A DNA stretch of 64,000 nt from Thalassia testudinum (lineage: Eukaryota; Streptophyta; Magnoliopsida; Alismatales; Hydrocharitaceae), in NCBI GenBank assembly GCA_037157565.1, contig JAZHRO010000014.1, forward strand, positions 100,037,501 through 100,101,500, in the 5' to 3' direction. The first letter of the stretch is position 1. Every line of letters begins with the position of its first letter. This document shows positions 19,381 through 30,154 of this stretch, piece after piece. The notes beneath the pieces were generated by a model, which worked only from the letters and a program-made list of their open reading frames with translations, was not told where the DNA came from and made no database searches. The position numbers were made by a program, and so were the translations under genes.

Positions 19381-22181
19381 TGATGATCGACTTTCGCAGG
19401 GTTTTCAAAAGATATGCGCGGTGTAGTATACCGCGAAAACGATTATCAAATTTAATTTTATTTATTACTCAAAATTTAAAAACATTCCGAGGTCGAACTC
19501 AGGGAGTAATTCGGTATTTAGAAGCAGAAAATCACAATCTCAAATATGTTCAATACTGATGCAAGGAAAATAAATGCTAGAGACAAAAAGGAAATAAATT
19601 CTTTTTCTCCTCTTCTCTCTTTCTTCTTCGCTCTCTCTCTTTTCTTCTTTCTCTGTCTTCAGACGTTTGATTCGGTGATTCAGACGCCTTAAGTAACGTC
19701 TGCTACAGTGCCAGCATTTTCTTTTTCTTCTTCTCCTTGGTTCTCTGCTACACTTCTTCTTCTTCTTTCTTTCTTTCTCTACGGCTGCTCCTTCCTTCAA
19801 CTGCTCTTCCTCTTCTACTTCTTTCTTGGCCAAGTCCCTATCTTTCACTGAGGCTGAGTCTCCTTGGCTTCCACCTCTTCACTTCTTGCACTATGCTGCA
19901 CCTCCTCCTTCTTCCTTGGCTCCTTCCTCTGCCTTCTTCCTTCTTCTTTGGTGCGGCTAAGTCTTTAGCTGCTTCCTCTTCTTCCTTCAACTGGCCTCTT
20001 CTTCTTCTCTTCCTCTCCCCGCAGCTGCTTCCACTTCCTCCTTTTTCCCTGCACAGGCACGGAGATGCAAAACCTACCCCTACCCTCCCCGCATCTCTCT
20101 CTCTCAATTTCTCTCTCTGGACATAGCTCACCCAGAGCCAGCCAGGTTATCGAGTCAGGTATGCGTGCCCAGGACTAGGCCCATCGGCATGTGATGGTGG
20201 GCGAGGTGTGCTAGTTTGGTCAAGTCATGACCAAGTCTGCGGGGTGTGGTCGCGGACGAGGCCGATCGGGTGAGAGGGACCTCACCCCGTGTAGTTGGAG
20301 GCAATAAGCCCTATGCAGTTTTACAACTTATACCACAGCGCCCGCACGCAAATGCCCGAGGTGGTACTAAACATTCCACCTTCCTATTGCGCGTGCCTGC
20401 AAAGGTTGAGCTTCCCAAATGCAGCTGCTGCGAGGATCCTCGAAGCCAATCAAAGGCTTGGGTGTGTGCGCGAGACTAAACCGTGCAACCTGGGAGTGCA
20501 AGCCTAGAGCAACAAGGCCTGGGCGAAGCTTCAAGTGAGCTTCATGCTTTTGCGTCAATGGCGAAAGGGGCGGCAAACCTGAAAACACGAACACAGCCTT
20601 GCGGTCACATCAAACCACTCGGGGAGGTTCGCCAGAGCACGGCGAAGGTGCTAGGGGTGTTGGCGTGGAGTGGCAGTGTTTGTGAGTGTGTGCCTAGGGC
20701 GCACTGTGTGAGTGCGAGTGGGTGTGCTCGGGGGGTGGTTCGAGTGAGTGGCACGATGAGTGGACTGCGGGGAAATGGTCAGTGAGGTGAGGCTGTGGTT
20801 AGGGACAGGTTGGCGAGGAGGGAGGTGGTCTGTGGTGGTGGAGCGAACTCGCCGGAGTTGGTTGCCGGAGGTAAAGGGGATGATGGTGGTCGGCATGTGG
20901 CAGTAGTTGATTTAGGAAATAGATAAGGGGGAAATGAAGAGGGGAGAAAGGGGAACTTATCTAAGGAGTTCAGAGCGAAGGGGGGAGGCGGAGGGCGAAC
21001 GGTGGGTGCCTGCCGTCATCGGAGATGAAGATGCCCAGGGGAAGAAGCAGCGACGAGGAAGAGGGCGTAAGGACGCGTGCTGGTACTGCGCTGCACGGAG
21101 GAGAATGGTGGAGCTTGCTCTTCCACTGGTACGATGATAGAGAGACAAGAAGAGGGAGGAGGAGTCACCAGAAGCTTTGGGCAGTTGGCTGGAGTGAGGA
21201 GGAGAGGAATTTGAGGGAGATCTCTGGCCAATTCGAGCTTGAATGAAGCAGCTAATAGGTGCAGGCAAGGTAGGAGGCGCACTGAGACGGCGAGAAAGCC
21301 ACATCGGAGGTAAGGCCAATTGGAGACCCATACCTCTCGAGCATTCGCATGAGAGGTATGGTGGGTTTCAGGGCATGGGGAGCTACCCATTCAGTAGGGG
21401 GCTTCGTAGGGAGCTCCCCTTTCAAATCTGAGGGTGGCTCCCTATGCAGATGAGGTGAAAACCTCCACGCAAAGTCATTGGAGGTATGGCCCCTGCTGCA
21501 AATGGTAGAGGGGCCGAAATGAAGAAAGAGACGAAGAAGTTAAGGGGATTTGCAAGGGTTTCAAAAACTTGATGGTCTGAATGTAATTTGGAGGACCAAT
21601 TTGCAAAGTGGGTCAAGACGACCTTCCCTTAGGTCCAAATTTTGGTATAAACCTAACTTTTACCTAAGGAATCCAATGGTGAATTTGGATTTTAGGTTTG
21701 ACCATGTTTGAATAGACATTTTGCATAAAAACCCAAATTAGGTCAAATATTAGGCATGGACCCCAATCTAGGTCAAAATAGGTTCTAAAGGCCAAATTGA
21801 AGGTTCTAAACCCTAGAAGATGTTTTTCCACAAATTTTAGAGGGTTTAGTTGATTTTTATCTTTCCTGGAACCTTATGAATTAAAGTGGGTTTGTTTTAG
21901 GGTTATAGAATGTTATTTAATTCCTAGATTTCGCCATAACATTTATCTGACTGAACCATCCCACTTTTTCTCTTATTAAGTCCAATTGACCTATGTCTAG
22001 ACCCTTAGAAATTCCGTTGATGTACTACAATGGTAAAATTGCAGTTTTACCCTTTATTTTATGCATTCTTTTCATATCAGTATTCCCCTGATTTAGGCCT
22101 TCATTTAGGTTATGTAGGAGCTTTTGTTCATTCTATCAAATCAAAATATGCTAGTTAGGGCTCATGATGAGGTTCTCATCA
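19381..22181 (-). repeat. 5' LTR of Athila1
   Basis: This 2.8-kb LTR pairs with 8412-11220. Near U5, CGCGG.....CCGCG around 19416-19436 could form a short hairpin that has decayed in the other LTR. The purine-rich sense tract lies at 19600-20060, seen as pyrimidines on the plus strand. The U5 box is at 19484-19505. Open frames in this LTR are low-complexity or not shared with the paired LTR. Confidence 0.85.
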
Positions 22182-23258
22182 GGCATCGGATGAAAAATTC
22201 GACCATACGAATCGATCCAAAGCCACGATCGCAGTCCGGCAACGTGGGAATCATCCTGATTCGAGCATCATGGCATCTCTTACAATAGAAAGAAGATGGA
22301 CAACCTAGATGGTGCCACGTGGTGCCATCTCAACCACCCAACGTAGGCCATGAGCACCTAGCACCAACTCCTCTTCGAGAAGCCGCCTCTAACTCACCAT
22401 TGAAATTCAAGAACTCTACATAAAGGCCCTCGTAACATAATGGTGGAGATGCCCACACTCAAAGAGAGGGCGTGGGTTCAAATCCCTACTACCACCCTCA
22501 ATTAGCAATTTGAAGCAACAGCACAGCAAGGCAAGTACACATGGGGAGTAGTAGGCTTGGCACAACGCATTCCAACGCATGCGCACGTAGTAAGGTGCGA
22601 AGAGCATGGGCACGTGAGGCGCATGGCAGCAAAGGCGTGAGCCTTAGGGGTGCACCTTCAGCGACAGCTGCAGGGGTCTTTAGTGATGCTTGCAGCTGTC
22701 ACTAAAGACTTGGATTTGGATTTGGGCCCTCTCCTCACTTATAAAAAGGGTCCTACCCCTCCCATTTGCATAAAGCTTTGACCCACAAGATACCACCACC
22801 TTTTAGAGTTCTAAGCAAGGTCCCAAAGCTGCCAAGTCGACGATGAAAGCCCCTCCACCACCATGGCTGTCTTAACGCGTTCTTCTTCCTTGTCTGAGTG
22901 TTATTTTATTTTGTAGTGTAGTTCATGTCTTGATTTTGTTAAAGAATTCATCTACAATATGTTTGATTACACATTTGATAAGAAATTGTTGGCACATTGA
23001 TCTTATGATATGGTTCTCTAACCCTTTTCTCTCCCTCTCTTTCTCTCTCTCTATTTCTATCTCTCTTTCTCTCTCATTTTCTCAAATCGATTTTCAAGCA
23101 CACAAATGACATTTTTACTTAACATGAAAGTGAGTATTTGATCTAATTATTGCCTTCTTGTGTTCGACACTTAGACTCACCTCCGATTCTTTATTTAAAA
23201 TTGACATTTTAAGTGCACTACAACGAACGATTTTACGCAAATGCATCCGCGAATGTCA
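22182..23258 (+). repeat. 3' LTR of element P, part 2
   Basis: This continues 8078-8411 after Athila1. It repeats the U3 order of the 5' LTR: a G-box palindrome (22307-22330, one mismatch), a tRNA-like segment (22431-22494), TATA (22740-22746), a CT-rich microsatellite (about 23030-23082), and the U5 box (23153-23180). It ends GAATGTCA. The second inverted repeat of the 5' LTR is lost here. Confidence 0.85.
22431..22494 (+). promoter_or_regulatory. tRNA-like segment in U3 of the P 3' LTR
   Basis: A perfect box B, GGTTCAAATCC, lies at 22475-22485. Box A has decayed (CGTAACATAATGG at the equivalent place). It is the LTR partner of 1291-1354, with the same distance to TATA. Confidence 0.6.
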
Positions 23259-23693
23259 GGCCGTAGGTCAAATCCTAGTTAAGCGGTAGAATCGATGTGA
23301 AGTGGTGCACCTTAAGTCGAGAGTTGTGGGTGTTAATGTGTGTCTCTTTCAGAAAATCCCATAATTAGATAACCTTTTTTTTTATGTGGATGGCGAGGTG
23401 AGTGGAGTGACAAACAAGACAAACAATTTCTATCCTAGGGTTTTTGTAAACACCTAAGTAGATTAGGTCTTGATTATTAAGGTGGTGAAATGATCTAGTG
23501 GGTGGGGAAGTGGGGGAAAACTTACAAATGTCTCTACCCGTACTTTACTCCAATCTACCGCCTTCGACTCCCAGATCGGGTTCCTCCAAGACAATAAATT
23601 GAAGAAGAAGCATAGGTTGGAAAAATATGTAAGTAATGTGGGAAAACATGAAAAAAACCAAAGAATGTTTCCTCCCCGGCAACGGCACCAAAA
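23259..23693 (-). mobile_element. X1 internal region, leader side (part 2) with primer site
   Basis: This joins to 1-670 when P is removed and aligns with 60106-60540 of X2. The primer site is at 23673-23690: on the minus strand TGGTGCCGTTGCCGGGGA matches 17 of 18 positions of the tRNA-Asp complement. The LTR begins three bases further at 23694. Confidence 0.8.
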
Positions 23694-24644
23694 TGATTGC
23701 AGCGGATTCGCATGCGGAAAGGATTGGATTTAGAAAACCCATCATCATAGTTGATTCGCAAGAAAATCCGTCGATCAGATAAAATTTATAATAGCAACTC
23801 AAAAAGTGAGTCCCGAGTCGAACACGAGAAGGAGAACGCTTGGTTTTGAAAAATACGCATTTCTCTTGTATTTGTTTTTGTCATTTTTGTCTTTTCTAAT
23901 TTTTTTGGCATTTTTAGCAACCAAGAGATTAGGTCGATGAATTCTTATCTAGCTAATCTACTTGCAAAATATAAGAAAGAGAGAGAGAGAAACAATCATG
24001 TACTTTTATAATCAAATGTTTATTACAACTAGGAAAGCAGAAAAACTATATTATGAAAGCAATAAAGATAAGGATGGGTGAGAGAAATCCCCCTCGACAG
24101 TTGTTTGGAGGAGACTCGCTCTGATGTCGCCTAGAGGAAGGTGGTGAGGAGCGGGATGAATGAGGTTGGAGCCATAGGATGGAGCACGAGGCAGGACAAC
24201 GTCATGGCGAGGATCTTCTTTCCGAAGGTAGGTGAGAAGATGGTCGCGGGATGCTCCATGAAGGGGGATGAGAAGAGGGAAAATATTTGATTCTACACTA
24301 GAGGAGCATCCCAGGCTTGGGACAAGCTCTCCCTAGAGCCTTGGAGGTGGTGAGAGAAAGAAAGGTAGAGATGTTGAAGAATGGAGGGGGGTAGGTCCTT
24401 TTATAGTGGAAGGAGGAAGGGCTTCTCGCGCACATGCAACTAGTGACATCTGCAACCGTCACTAAAGACCTACCCAACTGTCATTGAAGATCCGCACCAT
24501 TCAACGCTCCCGCTGGCCCATGCATCACATGCCCATGCCTCCCACTCCGTGTCGTACGTGCATGCACGCTGGTGCTAAGCGTGTGGCGTTGCCAGTACTG
24601 CGTGTGCGCGTAGCTAGTGTTGTGCGACCTGCGTCCAATTACTC

Positions 24645-24720
24645 AATTTGGGGGGTGGTGCGGGGATTCGAACCTGTGCCCCTCCCTTGGAATTCCATGC
24701 CTCCACCAACAGGGAAGTTG
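24645..24720 (-). promoter_or_regulatory. tRNA-like segment in U3 of the shared X LTR
   Basis: On the minus strand a perfect box B, GGTTCGAATCC, lies at 24664-24674. A degenerate box A (CCTGTTGGTGG) lies at 24703-24713. It is sense to the LTR and about 240 bases upstream of its TATA box. A decayed GATCCAACGG inverted repeat (about 24771-24794) lies just upstream, as in P. Confidence 0.6.
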
Positions 24721-25526
24721 TCATATGAGTCGAGAAGACATCTTATGGCATGCGGTGGAGAAAGCTTCTGAACCGTTGGATCAAGATCAAATGGCTGGGA
24801 ATGGAGGTCGCAGATGAGGAGTGGTGTGGGTGAGCGCTGCTGGCCGACTGTCCATCTTCTTTCTATTACAAAGGGTGCCACGGTGCTAGGATCAAGATGT
24901 TTCCTGCATTGCCAAACTGCAATCGTCGCTCCGGATTCATCTGTACAATCAAATTTTTCATCTGAAGCCCATATGGATGTTGCATTGCCCCCTGGCTGTT
25001 GATCTTGGACTTCATATGATGCTACAGGATTCCGATCTAGACATTTTTGGAGGCGTTAGACTCCGAGCGTCTTCCTAATGAGATCCATACGATCAGATCG
25101 TCCATCTAAGGCCCTGAAATAAATCTCCTTCCCTAGTGGCCATAAAAAGGACGTAATTAACCTAAAATATACACAACTACTCTAAATGCAGGATGATGCA
25201 TGCTATGCAATATTTATAACATGAAATGCAAATCTAAGCCTGGGAACATGCTTGAATAGGCATTTTATCCTTAATAATTTTGTCTACATCAGTTTGTCTT
25301 TAATCCTGAGCTTCCTTACAGTAATTCTACACTCAAGAAATATAAAAGAATTACATTGACTAAAGATAATCTTCACTTTGACCCACACGGAGGATAATTG
25401 ACTTGATTTGTGCGAGCATGATCCTGAAAGATTAATTCACAATAAAACATAATTTTGTTTAATCAAAATAGTGGTATTAACATTATCTTCTTTGCAGATG
25501 TAAAGGCAGGCTGGAAGGCATATCTA

Positions 25527-25636
25527 AGCTATTGGATTTTGATCCAATGGCTAGGATTAATGGTACATGATAAGGAATGGACTGCAGTTAGTCCTGGGTG
25601 GTTTGGATGGCTGCGATGGGGCCATGTGGCACCATC
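25527..25636. promoter_or_regulatory. Inverted repeat and decayed G-box palindrome in the shared X LTR
   Basis: AGCTATTGGAT..ATCCAATGGCT (25527-25552) is an inverted repeat of the GATCCAACGG type. The segment 25615-25636 keeps the palindromic arms GATGG..CC and GG..CCATC around CATGTG in place of CACGTG. The same two elements occur at 63467-63492 and 63554-63577 in the X2 5' LTR. Confidence 0.5.
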
Positions 25637-26276
25637 CTGGCCATCTGTCTTCTTCTACTCGAAGATGACACTTGGATGTCAAATTGAATTGATTTTTGCA
25701 TCGTTGGGCTACGATCGTCAATCCAGATACAATCGTGTGGTTGGATTTATCGTTTGAAGCTCCTAATTATGTCATCTTGCCCCCTAGCCAATGATCTTCC
25801 TCGGACTGCATATGATGCTATGGAACTCTGATGAAGGCAATTTAGAGGAGTTAGACTCTGATCGTTGCCCTGATTAGATCTGTATGGTTGTATCTTTAAT
25901 CTGAGGCCCCAAAGTATCTCTCCTTCTGATCAGATCAATACAATTAGATCGTTAATCCAAGGCCCTGAATTAAATCTCCTTCTCTCCTGGCCATAAAAGG
26001 ATGCAATTAACCTAACATATACATAAACTACTCTAAATGCAGAATGATGCATGCTATACAATATTTATAACATGAAATGCACATCTAAGACTAGGAACAT
26101 ACATAAATATGCATTTTAACCTAAATGGATGTGTCTACATCACCTTCTCCCTAGCCACAATAAGAAGCAAATTAACCTTTAATTTATACGACTTATTCTA
26201 AATACATAATGATGCATGCTATGCAATATTTATAATATGGAATGAATCCGTAAGCTTAGGAACATACATAAATAGG

Positions 26277-26541
26277 GGCTGGCTTTGGTTGACGAGTAGG
26301 AAGATGGCGTCAAGGAAAGAGGGCCATGGCTATCGGGAAGATGATGAGGGGTGGTTGACTTGTAGATCTAAGATATGGTGGAGGAAAGCAAAATGGGGGT
26401 ATGCTCAAACGGAAAGGAATGATGTGAGAAGGGGGCACACAATGACAAGGGTGTGGAGAAGGGTTAATAGGGAGATTGTGTGTTTTCAAGATGGGGCTTT
26501 CACGTGCCCTAGGCGGATGAACATAGAAGGCCCACCACCAT
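26277..26541 (+). pseudogene. 5' piece of the L1 LINE
   Basis: This directly follows the left TSD. A frame from 26289 (or the internal ATG at 26304) is open through the piece and then runs into the inserted LTR. The predicted peptide is Arg/Lys-rich and I do not recognise a domain. Calling it 5' UTR or the start of ORF1 is inferred from its place beside the TSD. Confidence 0.4.
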
Positions 26542-28361
26542 TGCCAAGCAAGGAAATCGTGCGTTTTGAAATTATCAAAAATCGTAGTATAGTCATGAAA
26601 TTCCCTTGATAAAAATATTTATAATAATGAAACTCGCATAAATTTCTTTTCTCTTTAGAACTTGAGTCTCGGTCATTCATCTCTGGGAGGCGTGAAAACA
26701 AGTCGAAATTTGGATTGGCTTTTCTAACCTAATATTTTTGGTCTTTTTGTATTTTGCACTTTTTTTGTGTTTTTTGATTTTTATTTTGAAAGCAAAATGA
26801 AACCTAGATCTAGATGTACGAGCGAAAACCTAAGTCACTGCGTGGATCTAAGTGGGGCCATGGTGGCTATGCACAGTGTGACAAACCTAAATGGGACTCT
26901 CCTAAGTACACTAATAGGAATGAATCAAAGTTCTAAGCCGTGAAGATAATAGCATGCACATAAACCATTAGACAAGAGTATCATGCATCAAAAATTAAGT
27001 CACTATAAAATCGGGATACATGGAAATAAAGCTAAATTAAAGAAAGGTATCAACCAAGAGAGGCTAAGGAGAAGCCTTCTTGGCCATCCACTAAATAGAG
27101 GAGGATGGGTGTGTACACCCAAGTGGAGAGAGAAGGGTGTTGCACCCTTTCTCTTCCAATGGCCGTCCTTGAGAAGAACTTGAAGATTGTCTCCTCTATG
27201 ACCATATATGAGGAAAAGAAAATGGGAGCGTGGATTTTGTATGGTGGAAGAAGAGGGCACGCCCACAAGAAGAAAGGTGAAGGTGTTGCATCCTTATGCT
27301 CTTCTTCTTCTTGCCACCCTTGAAGAAGCTTGGAGGAGAGCTTCTTCGTAGCCATCCGTGGAGGGAGCCTTGGAGGAGGAGGATAGCCTTGAGAGGGAGA
27401 GGAGGAGGTGTGGTCGTAAGTTGAGAGAGGAAGAGAGTGAATGGAAATGGGAGTTGAATAGTGAATGGCGTGCACTCTCTTGATTTTTGGCTTTTATGGG
27501 AAAGCCTCTCCAATTCAAATGGGTTGCCACTTTTGGTGGCTCCCAAAATAGCAAGTGCCACCAATGTAGGATCTAGGTTGGTGACCAACTAATGGGGGCT
27601 AGAATGGGAAGGTGGGATTTAGGAAAGTGTGTGCATGTGTGGGTATCATTTTCGTGGCGTAGGGTTGTGGGTTTGGTGAATCTAGTTTGGGTTAACCTAC
27701 ATTAAGTGGGTGTGGACCTAATTAGTCTTAGGTGAGTCTAATTGGAAAGGAGTGAATCTAATTGGGTCTAGGTCAAGTCTAATTGGATGTGTGTGTGTGT
27801 GTTTAGGCTTAGGTAAACCCAATTTTGGTACAAACCTAATTTGGACCTAAGGAATCCAATGGTGAAGTTGGATTTTCGTTTTGACCATGTTTGACTGCGT
27901 AATTTATCCAAAAATCCAATTTAGGGCAAGTATCTATTTGAGACCCCGTTCCAGGTCAAAATGGGTTCTAATGGCCAAATTGAAAGTTCTAAACCCTAGA
28001 GAATACTTTTATATGAGTTTAAGAGTGTTTAGGTGAATTTTATCCTGACCAAAACCTTGGTTAATCAAGCGGGTCTGTTTTATGGTTTTGAGAATTCATT
28101 TAATTCACAGGGTACACACAAACCCTTTTCTGTCAAATCCAACCCACTTTCTATCTTGTTAAGACCTTTTGACCTATGTTTATCCCTTTAGAAAACCTGT
28201 TGTACTGTAATGGTAAAATTACAATTTTACCCCTTGTTTCTTACTTTTCTCTCAGAAAGGTTATTCAATGACTTAGGACCTTCAATTGTTTATGTAGGAG
28301 CTTTTATTCTATTCATTGGGTCAAAATGAGCTAGTTAAGGCTCATGATGGTGTTCCCATCA
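26542..28361 (-). mobile_element. Athila-type LTR (minus orientation) inside the L1
   Basis: The right 530 bases match the Athila2 LTR ends (33628-34182 and 51690-52258) and finish in the same CCCATCA. The left 1.3 kb matches the solo LTR at 5427-7542, including a U5 box near 26660-26690. The flanks ACCAT and CCTAC are not a convincing TSD, and L1 sequence is missing around it, so an associated deletion is likely. Confidence 0.6.
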
Positions 28362-28413
28362 CCTACCCAAGCCAAACGCCAGGGCTGAAATCAGAGAATA
28401 ATTTATCACCCCG

Positions 28414-30149
28414 AGAGAAGTGGTTCGCCTATCCTGACAAAATTTTACTAGGGGTCAAGTTCAAACTTTAAATGTGTATCGAATCTTCGCTTGGATCCAT
28501 TGTAGAAGCTACAACATTATATATTCATAGTTATCTGGATTTGAATCTTTGGATGCAGCAAAAGGAAATAAATCTTTAGTTTAACTCTTGATAAAATGTC
28601 TTTAGTCTTGCACTTGCTAAAGACTAGTAAGATTTAGGTATAGGGGTAGGATTGCACAGCAATCATAGGTCCTAACTTGCCTGAATTAGGCTAGAACTTA
28701 GCTTAACATGAACATTCTGCATGCATACGCATCGTATTCTGCTTCGTAGTTGATATATGTGTTTTATGTATTAAACTATGTTATTTGAGAGGTATTAATG
28801 ATTGCACATAATCCAGAACTACAAATGACGGATCCAACCTTATGGATCTGTTCGGAATAATGACAGGAGTCCAACTCATCCAAGATCGCATCAATCAAAC
28901 TCCCGTAGCACCCTAGGAAGTCCCTAGAAGAGTAGGAGCCAAGGGGCAAATTGAAGAAGATCTAGACCTCAAATGATAAAAATAATCGTATGGATGGATC
29001 CGGATCGACGTTCGCAGTCCAACGGTGTAGAAATCAACTTAATTGGAGGACTACGTCATCAGGTATAAAGAGAAGAAAAATGAATGGCCACAATGGCACC
29101 ATGTGGCACCATTGCAGCCGCCCCTCGCCGTGCCCCCAACTCCTGAAGGCACCTCTCCTCATAGAGTGGGCTGTTCAATCTTCATCCAACGGCCACGAAC
29201 GTGCCATGTCGCCTCCGAGATTGGATCAGTATAAATATAAATAAGCACATATATATGATAAAGGCTTTGTGCAGCGCGTTGGCTCACGTGCGCGCACGTA
29301 AGCACAGGTCGCTGGTTCGAGCCCTGTGCTGTGCGAAATTGATGCAGCGTCGGAGGCACGTGCAAGGGCAATTGCGCAATCCAGCGGTGCATAGCATGCC
29401 ATGTGGCGCAATCAGTGCACCGTGGGTGGGATGCGCGATTACGCGTGTTGTGCGAAATCAGGAAGATGCGTGAATCGCACTTAGGATTTGCGAAGGCACA
29501 ATGCTGCGGTTGTATAGATCTAACGGCCGATGTTAAGGTAGGATTTAAAGGCATGCGGCAAAAGCAAAAATGTGAAGGTGTGGGAGAGCGGGAGCCGTGT
29601 GACCTACATCCAAGGGTGCGCAGAGCGCCACATGGCAGCACCAGAATAAATCGATCGAGAAATGATTTGCATGGGAAAAGAAGCTATAAAAGGGCCGAAG
29701 GGGCCCCCCCTTGGAACATAACTCTTAATTCTCTCTTCTTCTTCCTTCTTCTACCTCTCTCTCTTCTTCTTCTTCCCGTCTTCTCTATATTTCCATCTGA
29801 ATAATCCGTTGGGCCACCCTGTTGGATTGTCGCTGCTTCTCTCAACCTCTCCAAAAGGCCACCACGATCTACCTGTGGTGCCCTTGTTCTATTCTATAAG
29901 TAGTTTATATTCATGTTATCATTTAGTTTAGTTTCATGTATGAAATTCATGTTCGAACGCTCTATGTGATATATATATCGATATTCATTGTGTCTATTAT
30001 TTAGTAACTAGATTTAGAATAAGTGAATGAAATCAAAAGCGTTTTTCTGGCTCCCTGTGATTGACTGGGACTTCCAGTTCCGTTAATTTTATTTGTCGAG
30101 ACGTACTTCATGCTATACTACGATGTATTCATCTTTTACGTGATCTACA
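28414..30149 (+). mobile_element. Solo LTR of the P/X superfamily, plus orientation, inside the L1
   Basis: The layout parallels the P LTR: a start-like stretch near 28440, a G-box relic (29091-29113), a tRNA-like segment (29269-29334), TATA (29685-29691), the U5 box (30051-30075) and ACTACGATG about 35 bases from the end. CCCCG is present on both sides (28409-28413 and 30150-30154), a fitting 5-bp TSD. The predicted start is AG in place of TG, so the left boundary is less sure. No primer site follows, so it is solo. Confidence 0.6.
29269..29334 (+). promoter_or_regulatory. tRNA-like segment in the solo LTR, best-folded copy
   Basis: GTGCAGC (29269-29275) can pair with GCTGTGC (29328-29334) as a 7-bp acceptor stem with two G-U pairs. 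Box B, GGTTCGAGCCC (29314-29324), differs from consensus at one base, and four of five T-stem pairs form. The anticodon arm is not convincing. It is sense to the LTR and about 350 bases upstream of its TATA box. It is tRNA-derived and not a working tRNA. Confidence 0.65.
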
Positions 30150-30154
30150 CCCCG

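Larger units (their letters stand above)
8412..22181 (-). mobile_element. Athila1: complete minus-strand Athila-like Ty3 element
   Basis: This 13.8-kb element has two LTRs (8412-11220 and 19381-22181), a tRNA-Asp primer site (19359-19376), a polypurine tract (11221-11236) and the gene order gag, protease, RT, RNase H, integrase on the minus strand. A perfect 5-bp TSD, GGCAT, flanks it at 8407-8411 and 22182-22186. The Athila assignment follows from the tRNA-Asp primer, the DLGA protease motif and the long noncoding stretch after integrase. The first 220 bases of the LTRs differ at about a dozen sites. No gene is intact. Confidence 0.9.
671..23258 (+). mobile_element. Element P: plus-strand non-autonomous Athila-related LTR element
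   Basis: P has a 5' LTR (671-2084), a primer site (2090-2107), about 6 kb of internal sequence, a polypurine tract (8060-8077) and a 3' LTR split into 8078-8411 and 22182-23258 by Athila1. Both LTRs start TGATGACTCT and end GTCA. The flanks are weakly duplicated (GTCAT at 666-670 against GCCGT at 23260-23264), so the TSD is decayed. The internal region has no recognisable protease, RT or integrase, only one degenerate ORF, so movement would have needed proteins from a relative. The same family in the opposite orientation forms X1/X2. Confidence 0.8.
23694..26276 (-). repeat. LTR shared by X1 and X2, main part
   Basis: It serves X1 as 5' LTR (primer site to its left). Its far end (53498-53528) abuts the X2 polypurine tract, so it is also the X2 3' LTR. 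The L1 insertion splits it. The plus-strand start is TGATTGCAGC and the end is TACATCA. U5 box at 23808-23833, TATA (minus strand TATAAAA) at 24399-24405, tRNA-like segment at about 24645-24720. Three related end-like segments (about 25140-25289, 25985-26141 and the terminal one) suggest internal duplication of the U3 edge. Confidence 0.7.

Noticed and set aside
19540..20131. Lys/Glu-rich minus-strand and Ser/Leu-rich plus-strand frames
   Set aside because: Both come from the same purine/pyrimidine tract of the Athila1 5' LTR and have no domain or conserved start.
27050..27588. Overlapping minus-strand frames (130-141 codons)
   Set aside because: They sit inside an LTR. The related copy near 5905-6377 breaks the frames differently, so they are not conserved coding sequence.
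29159..29641. 160-codon minus-strand frame
   Set aside because: It spans the tRNA-like segment and U3 of a solo LTR in antisense, has no domain, and has no counterpart in related LTRs.
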